A stretch of 64,000 bases of DNA from Oxalobacteraceae bacterium (GCA_947448025.1 CANFLV010000010.1:1-64000), one strand, 5' to 3'. Positions 1-9,233 are shown, counted from the first letter of the stretch. Translations and numbers: made by a program. The notes: generated from the letters alone by a model not told the origin.

Positions 1-748
1 GCTGGTCGAAATGGAAGTGCGCGAGTTGTTGTCGAAATATGATTTCCCAGGCGACGACGTGCCTATCATCCGCGGTTCAGCCAAGCTGGCCCTGGAAGGC
101 GACACAGGCGATCTGGGCGAGCAAGCCATCATGCGTCTGGCCGAAGCACTTGATACCTACATCCCGACACCAGAGCGCGCCATTGACGGTGCCTTCCTGA
201 TGCCAGTGGAAGACGTATTCTCGATTTCGGGTCGCGGTACAGTGGTTACTGGCCGTATCGAGCGCGGTATTGTCAAAGTCGGCGAAGAAATCGAAATCGT
301 CGGTATCCGTGACACAGTCAAGACAACTTGCACTGGCGTGGAAATGTTCCGCAAATTGCTGGACCAGGGTCAAGCTGGCGACAACGTCGGCGTGCTGCTG
401 CGCGGCACCAAGCGTGAAGATGTCGAGCGGGGCCAAGTTCTGTCGAAGCCAAACTCGATCAAGCCACATAAGCATTTCACAGGCGAGATCTATGTCCTGT
501 CGAAAGATGAAGGCGGCCGTCACACACCATTCTTCAACAACTATCGCCCACAGTTCTACTTCCGTACTACGGACGTGACTGGTTCGATCGAGTTGCCGAA
601 AGATAAAGAAATGGTGATGCCAGGCGATAACGTGTCGATCACAGTCATGCTGATCAACCCGATCGCGATGGAAGAAGGTTTGCGCTTCGCGATCCGCGAA
701 GGTGGCCGTACTGTTGGTGCTGGTGTTGTTGCCAAGATAATCGAGTAA
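1..748 (+). CDS. tuf: Elongation factor Tu, C-terminal part (5' end outside window)
   Basis: EF-Tu delivers aminoacyl-tRNA to the ribosome as a GTP complex. The frame is open from base 2 and the gene clearly begins before the window, so only the last 248 or so residues are present. What remains is the end of the GTPase domain ([13 protein letters not shown]), beta-barrel domain 2 ([17 protein letters not shown]) and domain 3, ending [10 protein letters not shown]. Its position directly before rpsJ matches the usual str/S10 junction of Betaproteobacteria, where a tuf copy precedes the S10 operon. The P-loop cannot be checked. Identity is very secure. Confidence 0.97.
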   Translation, partial: LVEMEVRELLSKYDFPGDDVPIIRGSAKLALEGDTGDLGEQAIMRLAEALDTYIPTPERAIDGAFLMPVEDVFSISGRGTVVTGRIERGIVKVGEEIEIVGIRDTVKTTCTGVEMFRKLLDQGQAGDNVGVLLRGTKREDVERGQVLSKPNSIKPHKHFTGEIYVLSKDEGGRHTPFFNNYRPQFYFRTTDVTGSIELPKDKEMVMPGDNVSITVMLINPIAMEEGLRFAIREGGRTVGAGVVAKIIE

Positions 749-754
749 TTTGTC

Positions 755-801
755 GGGACAGAGTTTGTGAGCCGCCGCAGCGCGGCAAGCTACTCTGTCC
801 C
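755..801. repeat. GGGACAGAGT-ended imperfect palindrome (REP-like) after tuf
   Basis: GGGACAGAGT at 755-764 is matched by its exact complement ACTCTGTCCC at 792-801. Inside lies a second stem, GCCGC 771-775 with GCGGC 782-786. No T-tract follows, so it is not a typical intrinsic terminator. The arm resembles the diverged repeat copy at the right flank of the RAYT element near 58.34 kb (GGGACAGAGTC). That it is a solo element related to RAYT is inference; it could also simply be an mRNA 3' end structure of tuf. Confidence 0.5.
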
Positions 802-818
802 CAACTGATTAAATATTG

Positions 819-854
819 CTGAGGTAGCAAGACCTACCTCAGTTCGCTCTTTAA
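819..854 (+). promoter_or_regulatory. Leader hairpin followed by a boxA-like motif before rpsJ
   Basis: A perfect 9-bp stem (CTGAGGTAG 819-827, CTACCTCAG 834-842, 6-nt loop) is followed at 845-854 by CGCTCTTTAA. That closely resembles the boxA antitermination element (E. coli rrn consensus TGCTCTTTAACA), the RNA site bound by NusB and NusE. NusE is ribosomal protein S10, encoded immediately downstream. The motif also overlaps the AAGGA ribosome binding site of rpsJ. The resemblance is seen; a regulatory role is inference. Confidence 0.4.
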
Positions 855-864
855 GGAAATCGTC

Positions 865-1176
865 GTGTCAAACCAAAAAATTCGTATCCGCCTGAAAGCA
901 TTCGACTATCGCCTGATCGACCAGTCTGCTCTGGAAATCGTCGAAACAGCAAAGCGCACTGGTGCCGTAGTCAAGGGCCCAGTTCCATTGCCAACTCGCA
1001 TTCAGCGTTTTGACGTACTGCGTTCGCCGCACGTCAACAAGACATCACGTGACCAGTTTGAAATTCGTACCCATCAGCGCCTGATGGACATCGTTGACCC
1101 AACCGACAAAACTGTCGATGCGTTGATGAAGCTGGACCTGCCAGCTGGCGTTGACGTAGAAATCAAGCTGCAATAA
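865..1176 (+). CDS. rpsJ: 30S ribosomal protein S10 (NusE)
   Basis: S10 is a small-subunit head protein and, with NusB, part of the transcription antitermination complex. The 103-residue product starts [19 protein letters not shown] and has the family's usual length. The start is GTG at 865, with AAGGA about 8 nt upstream. It is the first gene of the S10 block but is separated from rplC by 162 nt that carry a promoter-like sequence and an attenuator-like hairpin, so it may be partly uncoupled from the rest. Identity is very secure. Confidence 0.98.
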   Translation: MSNQKIRIRLKAFDYRLIDQSALEIVETAKRTGAVVKGPVPLPTRIQRFDVLRSPHVNKTSRDQFEIRTHQRLMDIVDPTDKTVDALMKLDLPAGVDVEIKLQ

Positions 1177-1213
1177 GAAATACGCAGACTTTCATCTTTT
1201 CGATATTTAGGTA

Positions 1214-1242
1214 TTGTGGTATGGAAGTCTGCAAGCTATAAT
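1214..1242 (+). promoter_or_regulatory. Candidate sigma-70 promoter upstream of rplC
   Basis: TTGTGG (1214-1219), a 17-nt spacer and a perfect TATAAT (1237-1242) lie in the rpsJ-rplC gap. Transcription would begin near 1249, just before the hairpin at 1254-1280. An inverted repeat, GCAGACTT 1184-1191 with AAGTCTGC 1225-1232, brackets the -35 region and would form only in transcripts reading through from rpsJ. Predicted by eye from consensus only. Confidence 0.5.
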
Positions 1243-1253
1243 GTCCGGCTTCG

Positions 1254-1287
1254 GTAGAGGTTCGCTTAAGCGAACCCTACTTTATTT
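1254..1287 (+). terminator. Attenuator-like hairpin in the rplC leader
   Basis: An 11-bp stem with one bulged A (GTAG plus GGTTCGC at 1254-1265, GCGAACCCTAC at 1270-1280) and a TTAA loop contains the perfect palindrome GGTTCGCTTAAGCGAACC (1259-1276). It is followed by TTTATTT (1281-1287). This is the shape of a weak intrinsic terminator about 50 nt before rplC, while rplD (L4) is the second gene downstream. In E. coli L4 represses its own operon by attenuation in a leader; a similar role here is inference. Confidence 0.45.
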
Positions 1288-1338
1288 AGTAGTACAAACA
1301 TCAGCCCTGCCCAATCGTAGGCGGGAATGGAGTAAAAA

Positions 1339-1995
1339 ATGAGCCTAGGCCTAGTTGGTCGCAAGGTTGGAATGATGCGCATCTTTACGGATGATGGGGA
1401 TTCGATTCCTGTTACTGTGGTAGACGTGTCGAACAACCGCGTGACACAAATCAAATCGACAGAAACAGATGGCTACACTGCTGTTCAGGTCGCATACGGT
1501 CAGCGTCGCGCATCACGCGTGAACAGCGCATCTGCCGGTCACCACGCTAAAGCGGGTGTCGAAGCAGGAACCGTTCTTAAAGAATTCCGTATCGATGCTG
1601 CAAAAGCATCCGAAATGAAAGCCGGCGACATCGTCGCTGCTAGTCTTTTCGAAGCGGGCCAGAAAGTGGACGTGCAAGGCGTGTCCATCGGTAAAGGTTA
1701 CGCAGGTACGATCAAACGTCACCACTTTGCATCCGGTCGTGCATCCCATGGTAACTCCCGTTCGCACAATGTGCCGGGTTCCATTGGTATGGCGCAGGAT
1801 CCAGGTCGCGTTTTCCCAGGTAAGCGTATGACGGGTCACCTCGGTGATGTTACACGTACCGTACAAAATCTTGAAATCGCACGTGTTGATACAGAACGTC
1901 AACTGCTGCTGGTCAAGGGTGCGGTTCCGGGCGCGAAAAACGGTCAAGTGATCGTTTCTCCTGCGATCAAAGTCAAAGCTAAGAAGGGAGCCTAA
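1339..1995 (+). CDS. rplC: 50S ribosomal protein L3
   Basis: L3 is an early-assembly 23S rRNA binder with a long loop reaching toward the peptidyl-transferase centre. The 218-residue product starts [20 protein letters not shown]. The conserved loop segment ([27 protein letters not shown]) lies around residues 135-165. GGAG stands 6 nt before the ATG. It is followed by rplD after only 3 nt, so the two are probably translationally linked. Length and motifs are normal for Betaproteobacteria. Confidence 0.98.
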   Translation: MSLGLVGRKVGMMRIFTDDGDSIPVTVVDVSNNRVTQIKSTETDGYTAVQVAYGQRRASRVNSASAGHHAKAGVEAGTVLKEFRIDAAKASEMKAGDIVAASLFEAGQKVDVQGVSIGKGYAGTIKRHHFASGRASHGNSRSHNVPGSIGMAQDPGRVFPGKRMTGHLGDVTRTVQNLEIARVDTERQLLLVKGAVPGAKNGQVIVSPAIKVKAKKGA

Positions 1996-1998
1996 TCG

Positions 1999-2619
1999 AT
2001 GGAACTCAAGCTCCTGAATGACCAAGGTCAAGCTGCTTCCAACGTTGCTGCACCGGATACTATTTTCGGTCGCGATTACAATGAAGCCCTGATTCATCAG
2101 ATCGTAGTTGCTTACCAAGCTAACGCTCGTAGCGGTAACCGTAAGCAAAAAGATCGTGAAGAAGTTCACCACACGACTAAAAAGCCATGGCGCCAAAAAG
2201 GTACCGGCCGCGCTCGTGCTGGTATGTCGTCATCGCCTTTGTGGCGCGGCGGCGGACGAATTTTCCCGAACTCGCCTGATGAGAATTTCACGCACAAAGT
2301 TAACAAAAAGATGTATCGCGCAGGTCTCTGCTCGATCCTCTCGCAGTTGGCTCGTGAAGGCCGTTTGTCCGTTATCGAAAACCTGACTGTTGATGCGCCT
2401 AAGACTAAGCTCTTGTCGCAAAAATTGAAGGATATGGGTCTGGATTCGGTTCTGGTGATCACTGATAACCTGGATGAGAATCTGTTGCTGGCTTCACGCA
2501 ATCTGCCGCACGTGCTGATTTGCGAGCCACGTCATGCTGATCCAGTTTCGCTGGTGTTCTTCAAGAAGATCCTGATCACTAAGCTGGCACTGGCTAAGAT
2601 TGAGGAGATGCTCGCATGA
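1999..2619 (+). CDS. rplD: 50S ribosomal protein L4
   Basis: L4 binds 23S rRNA and lines the nascent-peptide exit tunnel; in enterobacteria it also represses its own operon. The 206-residue protein has the conserved basic loop [25 protein letters not shown] around residues 57-80, which forms the tunnel extension. The stop overlaps the rplW start as ATGA (2616-2619), indicating coupling. The attenuator-like hairpin before rplC is the obvious place to look for L4 feedback in this organism. Confidence 0.98.
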   Translation: MELKLLNDQGQAASNVAAPDTIFGRDYNEALIHQIVVAYQANARSGNRKQKDREEVHHTTKKPWRQKGTGRARAGMSSSPLWRGGGRIFPNSPDENFTHKVNKKMYRAGLCSILSQLAREGRLSVIENLTVDAPKTKLLSQKLKDMGLDSVLVITDNLDENLLLASRNLPHVLICEPRHADPVSLVFFKKILITKLALAKIEEMLA

Positions 2620-2933
2620 ATACGAACGTAAAACATAGCGAAGAGCGCTTGATGAAAGTCTTGCTCGCTCCAGTAATCTCCGAGAAGGCAACTATGGTTG
2701 CCGAGAAAAACGAGCAAGTCGTTTTTCTGGTGATGCCGGATGCGACCAAGCCTGAAATCAAGGCAGCAGTTGAACTGCTGTTCAAAGTTCAAGTGGAATC
2801 GGTGCAAGTTGCAAACCGTCAAGGTAAGCAAAAGCGCACAGGTCGTTTCAATGGTCGTCGCAATCATACCAAGCGTGCATTTGTATGCTTGAAGCCAGGC
2901 CAAGAAATCAACTTCACCGAGGAGGCTAAATAA
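2616..2933 (+). CDS. rplW: 50S ribosomal protein L23
   Basis: L23 sits at the tunnel exit and is the docking site for trigger factor and SRP. The product is 105 residues from the ATG at 2616, with the family core [21 protein letters not shown] second in-frame ATG (MKVLLAPV, about 2652) would give a shorter protein. I prefer the first because it overlaps the rplD stop and GAGGAG lies nearby. The stop shares one base with the rplB start. Confidence 0.96.
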   Translation: MNTNVKHSEERLMKVLLAPVISEKATMVAEKNEQVVFLVMPDATKPEIKAAVELLFKVQVESVQVANRQGKQKRTGRFNGRRNHTKRAFVCLKPGQEINFTEEAK

Positions 2934-3760
2934 TGGCACTCGTTAAAGTCAAACCAACCTCACCAGGCCGTCGTGGCATGGTTAAGGTTGTCAATCCCGA
3001 CCTGTACAAGGGTCGTCCGTTGGCAAGCCTTATCGAGAAGAAATCGAAAACTGCCGGCCGTAACAACAACGGTCACATCACTACCCGTCATATCGGTGGT
3101 GGTCATAAGCAGCACTATCGCGTCATTGATTTCCGTCGCAACAAGGACGGTATTCCTGCGAAAGTGGAACGTATCGAATACGATCCAAACCGTACTGCCA
3201 ACATCGCGTTGCTTTGCTACGCAGATGGCGAGCGTCACTACATCATCGCAACCAAAGGTATGGCTGTCGGTGATCAGTTGATGAACGGTTCGGAAGCGCC
3301 GATCAAATCGGGTAACTGCCTGCCTATCCGTAATATCCCAGTCGGTACAACGATGCATTGCGTCGAAATGTTGCCAGGCAAGGGTGCTCAGATGGCACGT
3401 ACTGCTGGTGCTGGCGTCGTTCTGATGGCACGTGAAGGTACTTATGCTCAGGTGCGCTTGCGCTCTGGCGAAGTTCGTCGCGTACACGTCGAATGCCGTG
3501 CAACGGTTGGTGAAGTCGGTAACGGCGAGCACAACCTGCGCAAAATCGGTAAAGCTGGTGCGATGCGCTGGCGCGGTGTTCGTCCTACAGTTCGTGGCGT
3601 TGTCATGAACCCGGTCGATCACCCACACGGTGGTGGTGAAGGTAAGACTGCAGCTGGTCGTCATCCGGTATCGCCATGGGGCCAACAGACTAAGGGTAAG
3701 AAGACACGCCGTAACAAGCGTACTACTTCCATGATCGTCTCACGCCGCGGCAAGAAATAA
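2933..3760 (+). CDS. rplB: 50S ribosomal protein L2
   Basis: L2 is required for subunit association and peptidyl-transferase activity. The 275-residue protein has the N-terminal RNA-binding domain and the highly conserved C-terminal stretch [16 protein letters not shown], whose histidine lies near the catalytic centre. It starts at the last base of the rplW stop codon (TAATG). GAGG before the ATG acts as ribosome binding site inside rplW. Nothing unusual. Confidence 0.98.
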   Translation: MALVKVKPTSPGRRGMVKVVNPDLYKGRPLASLIEKKSKTAGRNNNGHITTRHIGGGHKQHYRVIDFRRNKDGIPAKVERIEYDPNRTANIALLCYADGERHYIIATKGMAVGDQLMNGSEAPIKSGNCLPIRNIPVGTTMHCVEMLPGKGAQMARTAGAGVVLMAREGTYAQVRLRSGEVRRVHVECRATVGEVGNGEHNLRKIGKAGAMRWRGVRPTVRGVVMNPVDHPHGGGEGKTAAGRHPVSPWGQQTKGKKTRRNKRTTSMIVSRRGKK

Positions 3761-3770
3761 GGGATAAGAC

Positions 3771-4046
3771 ATGACACGTTCATTGAAAAAAGGGCCGTTT
3801 TGTGACGCCCACCTGGTGAAAAAGGTCGAGACTGCGCAAGCGATCAAAGACAAAAAGCCAATTAAAACTTGGTCCCGTCGTTCAACCATCATGCCTGACT
3901 TTATCGGTTTGACGATTGCTGTGCATAACGGCAAGCAACACGTCCCGGTCTATGTTTCGGAAAACATGGTTGGTCACAAGCTCGGCGAATTCGCGTTGAC
4001 CCGTACGTTCAAAGGTCACGCCGCTGATAAGAAGGCGAAGAAATAA
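3771..4046 (+). CDS. rpsS: 30S ribosomal protein S19
   Basis: S19 binds the 30S head with S13 and contacts the A-site tRNA. The 91-residue protein begins [20 protein letters not shown] and contains the family signature [30 protein letters not shown]. It follows rplB by 10 nt, and its stop overlaps the rplV start by one base. Length is typical. Confidence 0.98.
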   Translation: MTRSLKKGPFCDAHLVKKVETAQAIKDKKPIKTWSRRSTIMPDFIGLTIAVHNGKQHVPVYVSENMVGHKLGEFALTRTFKGHAADKKAKK

Positions 4047-4375
4047 TGGAAACTAAAGCTATCCTCCGCGGCGTACGCCTGTCGGATCAAAAAGGTCGCC
4101 TTGTCGCCGATTTGATCCGTGGAAAAAAAGTTGACCAAGCCCTCAATATCTTGCAATTCAGCCCTAAAAAAGGTGCTGCGATCATCAAGAAGGTTCTGGA
4201 GTCCGCGATTGCGAACGCCGAACACAATGATGGTGCTGATATCGACGAGCTGAAGGTTAAGACCATCTACGTCGAAAAAGGTACGGTCCTGAAGCGCTTC
4301 ACAGCGCGTGCAAAAGGCCGTGGTGATCGTATCTCGAAGCAATCCTGTCACATATACGTGACTGTCGGAAACTAA
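4046..4375 (+). CDS. rplV: 50S ribosomal protein L22
   Basis: L22 reaches into the exit tunnel beside L4 through a long beta-hairpin and is a known site of macrolide resistance changes. The product is 109 residues. The C-terminal hairpin is visible as [23 protein letters not shown] around residues 76-98, followed by [10 protein letters not shown]. The ATG at 4046 overlaps the rpsS stop. Length and sequence are ordinary. Confidence 0.98.
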   Translation: METKAILRGVRLSDQKGRLVADLIRGKKVDQALNILQFSPKKGAAIIKKVLESAIANAEHNDGADIDELKVKTIYVEKGTVLKRFTARAKGRGDRISKQSCHIYVTVGN

Positions 4376-4384
4376 GGAGTCACG

Positions 4385-5224
4385 ATGGGACAGAAGATTC
4401 ATCCAACCGGTTTCCGTCTTTCGGTTACACGTAACTGGGCTTCACGCTGGTATGCAGGCAATAGCAATTTTGCCACCATGCTCAATGAAGACTTGAAGGT
4501 ACGTGCTTACCTGAAGACCAAGCTGAAGAACGCTTCGGTCGGTCGCGTCGTTATCGAGCGTCCAGCCAAGAATGCGCGCATTACGATTTACAGCTCGCGT
4601 CCAGGTGTTGTTATCGGTAAAAAAGGCGAGGATATCGAGATTCTGAAAGCTGCCCTGGGCAAGCTGATGAATGTACCGGTCCACGTCAATATCGAAGAGA
4701 TTCGCAAGCCAGAGACTGATGCGCAACTGATCGCTGATTCGATTGCACAGCAACTCGAAAAGCGCATCATGTTCCGCCGCGCGATGAAGCGTGCGATGCA
4801 AAACGCCATGCGTCTGGGTGCCCTCGGCATCAAGATCATGTCGTCGGGTCGTTTGAACGGCATCGAAATTGCTCGTAAAGAATGGTATCGCGAAGGCCGT
4901 GTGCCACTGCACACACTGCGCGCTGACATCGATTACGGTTTTGGCGAAGCTGAAACAACCTACGGCATCATCGGTATCAAGGTTTGGGTCTACAAAGGCG
5001 ATCGTCTTGCCAATGGTGACGCACCAGTCCTCGAATCGACAGCGGATGACGACAAGAAGCGTCGCGGTCCACGTCGTGATGATGGCAAGCCAAGCAGCCG
5101 TCCACGTCCACGTACAGATGCGCCAGCTGGTGCGCCTGGTGCGGGAGCCCCTGGAGCAAAACGCGTTCGCGCGAAGCCGCTGGCTGGCGTAGTTGCTGCC
5201 CCGGCTGAGAAAGCAGGAGAATAA
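4385..5224 (+). CDS. rpsC: 30S ribosomal protein S3
   Basis: S3 lines the mRNA entry tunnel and contributes to mRNA unwinding. The 279-residue protein has the KH domain with its GKKG loop ([13 protein letters not shown], about residue 75) and the C-terminal S3 domain ending near residue 220. The last 60 or so residues form a low-complexity basic, Pro- and Ala-rich tail that makes it longer than E. coli S3 (about 233 residues). Such tails occur in Burkholderiales. AAGGAG precedes the ATG. Confidence 0.97.
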   Translation: MGQKIHPTGFRLSVTRNWASRWYAGNSNFATMLNEDLKVRAYLKTKLKNASVGRVVIERPAKNARITIYSSRPGVVIGKKGEDIEILKAALGKLMNVPVHVNIEEIRKPETDAQLIADSIAQQLEKRIMFRRAMKRAMQNAMRLGALGIKIMSSGRLNGIEIARKEWYREGRVPLHTLRADIDYGFGEAETTYGIIGIKVWVYKGDRLANGDAPVLESTADDDKKRRGPRRDDGKPSSRPRPRTDAPAGAPGAGAPGAKRVRAKPLAGVVAAPAEKAGE

Positions 5225-5226
5225 TT

Positions 5227-5646
5227 ATGCTGCAACCAGCACGCAGAAAATATCGTAAAGAGCAAAAAGGCCGTAACAAGGGCATTTCCCACTCGCGTGG
5301 TACTGCTGTTTCGTTTGGTCAATTTGGTCTGAAAGCAATTGGTCGTGGTCGTATCACAGCCCGTCAAATTGAAGCTGCCCGTCGCGCCATGACTCGTCAT
5401 ATCAAGCGCGGTGGTCGTATCTGGATCCGTATCTTCCCGGACAAGCCGATTTCGCAGAAGCCTGCTGAAGTCCGTATGGGTAACGGTAAGGGTAATCCTG
5501 AGTATTACGTGGCTGAAATTCAGCCAGGTAAAATGCTGTATGAGATGGATGGCGTTGATGAGGCTTTGGCCCGCGAAGCATTCCGTCTGGCCGCAGCTAA
5601 ACTGCCGCTGTTGACTACGTTTGTCGTGCGTCAAGTCGGCCAATAA
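5227..5646 (+). CDS. rplP: 50S ribosomal protein L16
   Basis: L16 organises the A-site region of 23S rRNA and is needed late in 50S assembly. The 139-residue product starts [19 protein letters not shown] and carries [23 protein letters not shown] and the RMGNGKG segment typical of the family. It begins 2 nt after the rpsC stop, with AGGAG inside the end of rpsC, so coupling is likely. Confidence 0.98.
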   Translation: MLQPARRKYRKEQKGRNKGISHSRGTAVSFGQFGLKAIGRGRITARQIEAARRAMTRHIKRGGRIWIRIFPDKPISQKPAEVRMGNGKGNPEYYVAEIQPGKMLYEMDGVDEALAREAFRLAAAKLPLLTTFVVRQVGQ

Positions 5647-5658
5647 TCGGAGTGAAAT

Positions 5659-5850
5659 ATGAAATCATCTGAACTCCTTGGTAAAGATCATGCAGCGCTG
5701 TCAAAAGAGCTGAATGATTTGCTGAAAGCACAGTTCGGCTTGCGCATGCAAATTGCAACGCAACAGTTGAATAACACCTCGCAGCTCAAGAAAGTACGGC
5801 GCGATATCGCACGCGTTAAAACGGTCATGAATCAGAAGGACGCCAAATAA
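5659..5850 (+). CDS. rpmC: 50S ribosomal protein L29
   Basis: L29 is a small helical protein near the tunnel exit that helps form the trigger factor and SRP platform with L23. The product is 63 residues, predicted to be two helices, with the family motif [24 protein letters not shown] lies 8-10 nt before the ATG. The stop overlaps the rpsQ start by one base. Confidence 0.97.
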   Translation: MKSSELLGKDHAALSKELNDLLKAQFGLRMQIATQQLNNTSQLKKVRRDIARVKTVMNQKDAK

Positions 5851-6122
5851 TGAACGATCCAGTGAAAAAAGCGCTCAAGCGCACGCTGATTGGCAAAGTG
5901 GTCTCCGACAAAATGGACAAGACCGTGACCGTGCTGATCGAGCGCCATGTCAAGCATCCGCTGTACGGTAAGATCATCATGCGTTCGAGCAAGTATCATG
6001 CGCATGACGAAGCTAACCAAGCGAAGGCTGGCGACACAGTAGAAATCCAGGAAGGCCGTCCGATCTCGAAGACGAAAGCTTGGACCGTGACTCGTGTTGT
6101 TCAGGCTGCGCAAATAGTTTAA
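5850..6122 (+). CDS. rpsQ: 30S ribosomal protein S17
   Basis: S17 is a primary 16S rRNA binder of OB fold. The 90-residue protein contains the family core [30 protein letters not shown]. It is the last gene of the S10 group. A 230-nt gap follows before rplN, at the position where many proteobacteria start a separate spc transcript. Confidence 0.98.
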   Translation: MNDPVKKALKRTLIGKVVSDKMDKTVTVLIERHVKHPLYGKIIMRSSKYHAHDEANQAKAGDTVEIQEGRPISKTKAWTVTRVVQAAQIV

Positions 6123-6129
6123 TTAGTTG

Positions 6130-6158
6130 TTGCAGGTTCGGGAATACAGTGTAATAAT
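6130..6158 (+). promoter_or_regulatory. Weak candidate promoter for the spc group
   Basis: TTGCAG (6130-6135), a 17-nt spacer and AATAAT (6153-6158) follow directly after the rpsQ stop. Each box matches only partly. The location, at the S10/spc boundary in a 230-nt gap inside an otherwise tightly packed block, is the main reason to list it. Confidence 0.3.
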
Positions 6159-6164
6159 TCTGGG

Positions 6165-6195
6165 CTTCGCTTCAGTAAAGTCTTCTGAAGCGAAG
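6165..6195 (+). other. Perfect 11-bp hairpin in the rpsQ-rplN gap
   Basis: CTTCGCTTCAG (6165-6175) pairs with CTGAAGCGAAG (6185-6195) across a 9-nt loop. There is no T-tract after it, so termination is unlikely; an RNA processing or protein-binding structure is possible. A second nested structure is at 6301-6329: CCGC with GCGG around ACTGCA with TGCAGT, just before rplN. Confidence 0.5.
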
Positions 6196-6352
6196 TAAGA
6201 GAATATGTAGTTTCCGAATTCGTACAAGTAAGAAGTTTTGGCAGTTGTCCACCCAAACAGTCGCACTGAAGTTCGGTGCGCCTGGCGGGACCAAGACTAA
6301 CCGCAGCACTGCATTGTGCAGTTGAGCGGGTAAAGTTGGGAAAGAAAATATT

Positions 6353-6721
6353 ATGATTCAAACTGAAAGCCGGCTCGAAGTAGCCGATAACACCGGTGCG
6401 CGCGAAGTTATGTGCATCAAGGTGCTGGGTGGCTCAAAGCGCCGCTATGCGAGTATTGGCGACGTTATCAAAGTAACCGTCAAATCCGCAGCGCCGCGTG
6501 GCCGCGTTAAAAAGGGCGAGATTTACAATGCTGTCGTGGTGCGTACTGCCAAAGGCGTACGTCGTCAAGATGGTTCATTGGTAAAGTTCGATGGCAATGC
6601 TGCGGTTCTATTGAACGCAAAGCTCGAGCCAATTGGCACGCGTATTTTTGGACCAGTAACGCGCGAGCTGCGTACTGAGAAGTTCATGAAAATCGTGTCA
6701 CTTGCGCCTGAAGTTCTGTAA
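6353..6721 (+). CDS. rplN: 50S ribosomal protein L14
   Basis: L14 forms part of an intersubunit bridge and is the docking site of the silencing factor RsfS. The 122-residue protein starts [27 protein letters not shown] and ends [15 protein letters not shown]-like ([15 protein letters not shown]), the normal form. It is the first gene of the spc group, preceded by a structured 230-nt gap. The region before the ATG is AAGAAAAT-rich with GGGAAAG as the likely ribosome binding site. Confidence 0.98.
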   Translation: MIQTESRLEVADNTGAREVMCIKVLGGSKRRYASIGDVIKVTVKSAAPRGRVKKGEIYNAVVVRTAKGVRRQDGSLVKFDGNAAVLLNAKLEPIGTRIFGPVTRELRTEKFMKIVSLAPEVL

Positions 6722-6730
6722 GGGGTTGTC

Positions 6731-7045
6731 ATGGATAAGATTCGTAAAAACGACGAAGTCATCGTAGTGACTGGCAAAGACAAGGGCAAGCGCGGAGTAG
6801 TAGCGTTGCGTGTCGATGCGAACCACGTCGTTGTTGAGGGTGTCAACGTTGCTAAAAAAGCGACCAAGCCAAACCCGATGACAGGCGTTACCGGTGGCAT
6901 CGTCGATAAGTTGATGCCAATTCACGTGTCAAATGTTGCGTTGTTTAACGCAGCAACTGGCAAGGCAGATCGCGCAGGATTTAAAGATGTGGACGGCAAG
7001 AAGGTTCGCGTTTATAAGTCCAGTGGCGAAGTTGTTAAGGTTTAA
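6731..7045 (+). CDS. rplX: 50S ribosomal protein L24
   Basis: L24 is one of the two initiators of 50S assembly. The 104-residue product begins [24 protein letters not shown], the KOW motif that binds rRNA, and has the conserved [13 protein letters not shown] segment near residue 38. It lies 9 nt after rplN and 6 nt before rplE. Confidence 0.98.
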   Translation: MDKIRKNDEVIVVTGKDKGKRGVVALRVDANHVVVEGVNVAKKATKPNPMTGVTGGIVDKLMPIHVSNVALFNAATGKADRAGFKDVDGKKVRVYKSSGEVVKV

Positions 7046-7051
7046 TAGATC

Positions 7052-7591
7052 ATGGTCCGTCTCCAAGAGTTCTATAAACAAAAAGTCGTCGCTGACCTGA
7101 CTACCAAGTTCGGTTACAAGTCGTCGATGGAAGTTCCGCGCATCCTGAAGATCACCCTGAACATGGGTTTGTCGGAAGCGATTGCGGACAAGAAGATCAT
7201 TGAGCATGCTGTCGGCGATTTGACTAAAATTGCAGGCCAGAAGCCAGTTGTGACCAAGGCGCGTAAAGCGATTGCGGGTTTTAAAATCCGTGAAGGTTAT
7301 CCAATCGGTTGTATGGTGACATTGCGCGGCGCGCACATGTACGAATTCCTCGATCGTTTCATCACTGTTGCGCTCCCACGTGTGCGTGACTTCCGTGGTG
7401 TTTCGGGCCGGGCATTCGACGGTCGTGGTAACTACAATATCGGTGTGAAAGAGCAGATCATTTTCCCCGAAATTGAATACGACAAGATCGATGCGTTGCG
7501 TGGTATGAATATCAGTATCACGACGACCGCCAAGACCGACGACGAAGCAAAAGCGCTTCTCGCCGCATTTAAATTCCCGTTCAGAAACTGA
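7052..7591 (+). CDS. rplE: 50S ribosomal protein L5
   Basis: L5 binds 5S rRNA and contacts P-site tRNA. The 179-residue protein has the conserved [16 protein letters not shown] and [12 protein letters not shown] segments and the C-terminal [23 protein letters not shown]. In E. coli, S8 represses the spc operon by binding mRNA at the rplE start; I did not model whether that site exists here. Normal length. Confidence 0.98.
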   Translation: MVRLQEFYKQKVVADLTTKFGYKSSMEVPRILKITLNMGLSEAIADKKIIEHAVGDLTKIAGQKPVVTKARKAIAGFKIREGYPIGCMVTLRGAHMYEFLDRFITVALPRVRDFRGVSGRAFDGRGNYNIGVKEQIIFPEIEYDKIDALRGMNISITTTAKTDDEAKALLAAFKFPFRN

Positions 7592-7598
7592 GGTTGCC

Positions 7599-7904
7599 AT
7601 GGCAAAACTGGCACTGATTAACCGTGAAATTAAGCGTGCAAACCTGGTAAAGAAGTATGCCGGTAAGCGTGCCGAATTGAAGGCAATCATTGATGACCAA
7701 TCGAAGTCGGAAGAAGAGCGTTACGAAGCTCGCTTGAAATTACAAGCGTTGCCGCGTAACTCTGCACCGACCCGCCAACGTAATCGTTGTGCAATCACTG
7801 GTCGCCCGCGTGGCACTTTCCGTAAGTTCGGTTTGGGCCGTATCAAACTCCGTGAAGTCGCCATGCGTGGCGAGATTCCCGGTATGACAAAAGCTAGCTG
7901 GTAA
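7599..7904 (+). CDS. rpsN: 30S ribosomal protein S14, zinc-independent form
   Basis: S14 is a late-assembling protein of the 30S head. At 101 residues with a single cysteine and no CxxC pairs, it is the long C-minus (zinc-free) form. The C-terminal signature is [41 protein letters not shown]. By contrast, the L36 gene in the same block is the cysteine-containing form. It starts 7 nt after rplE. Confidence 0.98.
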   Translation: MAKLALINREIKRANLVKKYAGKRAELKAIIDDQSKSEEERYEARLKLQALPRNSAPTRQRNRCAITGRPRGTFRKFGLGRIKLREVAMRGEIPGMTKASW

Positions 7905-7918
7905 TAGGAGAATATGCA

Positions 7919-8314
7919 ATGAGTATGAGCGATCCTATCGCCGATATGCTGACCCGTATCCGCAATGCACAAGTTGTGCAGAAGACTTTGGTAGTAATGC
8001 CATCGTCCAAGGTCAAAGTAGCGATTGCCAAAGTCCTCAAGGACGAAGGTTATATCGAGAATTTCGCTGTTACCGAAGATGGTGGTAAAGCGGAATTGAA
8101 AATCGGCTTGAAATATTACGCCGGTCGTCCTGTTATCGAGCGTTTAGAGCGTGTGTCCCGTCCAGGACTGCGTATCTACAAAGGCAAGGACGAGATCCCA
8201 ACTGTAATGAATGGCCTTGGTGTAGCGATTGTATCGACACCACAAGGTGTCATGACAGACCGCAAAGCACGCGCAACCGGTGTCGGTGGCGAAGTTATTT
8301 GCTACGTCGCCTAA
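7919..8314 (+). CDS. rpsH: 30S ribosomal protein S8
   Basis: S8 is a primary 16S rRNA binder and in E. coli is the translational repressor of the spc operon. The 131-residue protein starts [18 protein letters not shown] and ends [19 protein letters not shown], both characteristic. ATAGGAG lies 8 nt before the ATG at 7919. A second in-frame ATG two codons later is possible but less likely. Confidence 0.97.
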   Translation: MSMSDPIADMLTRIRNAQVVQKTLVVMPSSKVKVAIAKVLKDEGYIENFAVTEDGGKAELKIGLKYYAGRPVIERLERVSRPGLRIYKGKDEIPTVMNGLGVAIVSTPQGVMTDRKARATGVGGEVICYVA

Positions 8315-8324
8315 GGAGTGCAAG

Positions 8325-8858
8325 ATGTCACGAGTAGGTAAAATGCCGGTTGCACTCACTAGTGGCGCGGAAGCGACCATTACTGCAGAGCAGATCGTAG
8401 TTAAAGGCCCATTGGGCTCACTGACACAGTCGTTGAATGGCTTGGTCAAGATTGAGAACAATAGCGGCGTATTGAGTTTTGAAGCAGCTAACGATAGTCG
8501 TGAAGCAAATGCGATGTCGGGTACGTTGCGCGCATTGGTCAATAACATGGTCAATGGCGTCACCAAGGGTTTCGAAAAGAAGCTGAATTTGGTAGGCGTG
8601 GGTTATAAAGCCCAAGCGCAAGGCGACAAGTTGAACCTGTCGCTTGGTTTCTCGCATCCAGTTGTACATCAAATGCCAGCTGGCGTTACATGTGCGACAC
8701 CAACGCCGACTGAGATCCTGATCAAGGGTATCAATCGTCAGCAAGTTGGGCAAGTTGCTGCTGAAGTTCGTGCTTACCGCCAGCCAGAGCCTTACAAGGG
8801 CAAGGGCGTCCGTTATTCGGATGAAGTGGTAACGCTTAAAGAAACCAAGAAGAAGTAA
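8325..8858 (+). CDS. rplF: 50S ribosomal protein L6
   Basis: L6 lies near the GTPase-associated centre. The start is the ATG at 8325 ([19 protein letters not shown]), with AGGAG at 8314-8318. The frame is open further upstream, but that part overlaps rpsH and lacks conservation. The product is 177 residues with two L6 repeats; the second carries [16 protein letters not shown] and ends [16 protein letters not shown]. Typical length. Confidence 0.97.
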   Translation: MSRVGKMPVALTSGAEATITAEQIVVKGPLGSLTQSLNGLVKIENNSGVLSFEAANDSREANAMSGTLRALVNNMVNGVTKGFEKKLNLVGVGYKAQAQGDKLNLSLGFSHPVVHQMPAGVTCATPTPTEILIKGINRQQVGQVAAEVRAYRQPEPYKGKGVRYSDEVVTLKETKKK

Positions 8859-8870
8859 TAGGGGTTGACG

Positions 8871-9233
8871 ATGGACAAGAAACAATCACGTCTGCGCCGC
8901 GGACGTCAGACTCGCGCGAAAATCGCCGAGTTGAAGGTGAACCGCCTGGCCGTGCATCGTACGAACTTGCACATCTACGCGGCGATCATAAGCCCGGATG
9001 CAAAAGTGTTGGCTTCGGCTTCAACAGCAGAAGCAGAAGTTCGCGCTGCGTTGGCCGGTCAATCTGGCAAAGGCGGTAACGTTGCTGCAGCCACCCTGAT
9101 TGGTAAGCGCGTAGCAGAGATGGCCTTAAAAGCCGGTATCGCTGAAGTCGCTTTCGATCGTTCTGGTTTCCGTTATCACGGTCGGGTCAAAGCGGTAGCT
9201 GAGGCTGCTCGTGAAGCCGGTCTGAAGTTCTAA
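8871..9233 (+). CDS. rplR: 50S ribosomal protein L18
   Basis: L18 binds 5S rRNA together with L5. I chose the ATG at 8871 ([22 protein letters not shown]) over a TTG two codons earlier. It gives 120 residues, matching the family, with AGGGG 6-9 nt upstream. The C-terminal core [26 protein letters not shown] is the family signature. Confidence 0.97.
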   Translation: MDKKQSRLRRGRQTRAKIAELKVNRLAVHRTNLHIYAAIISPDAKVLASASTAEAEVRAALAGQSGKGGNVAAATLIGKRVAEMALKAGIAEVAFDRSGFRYHGRVKAVAEAAREAGLKF

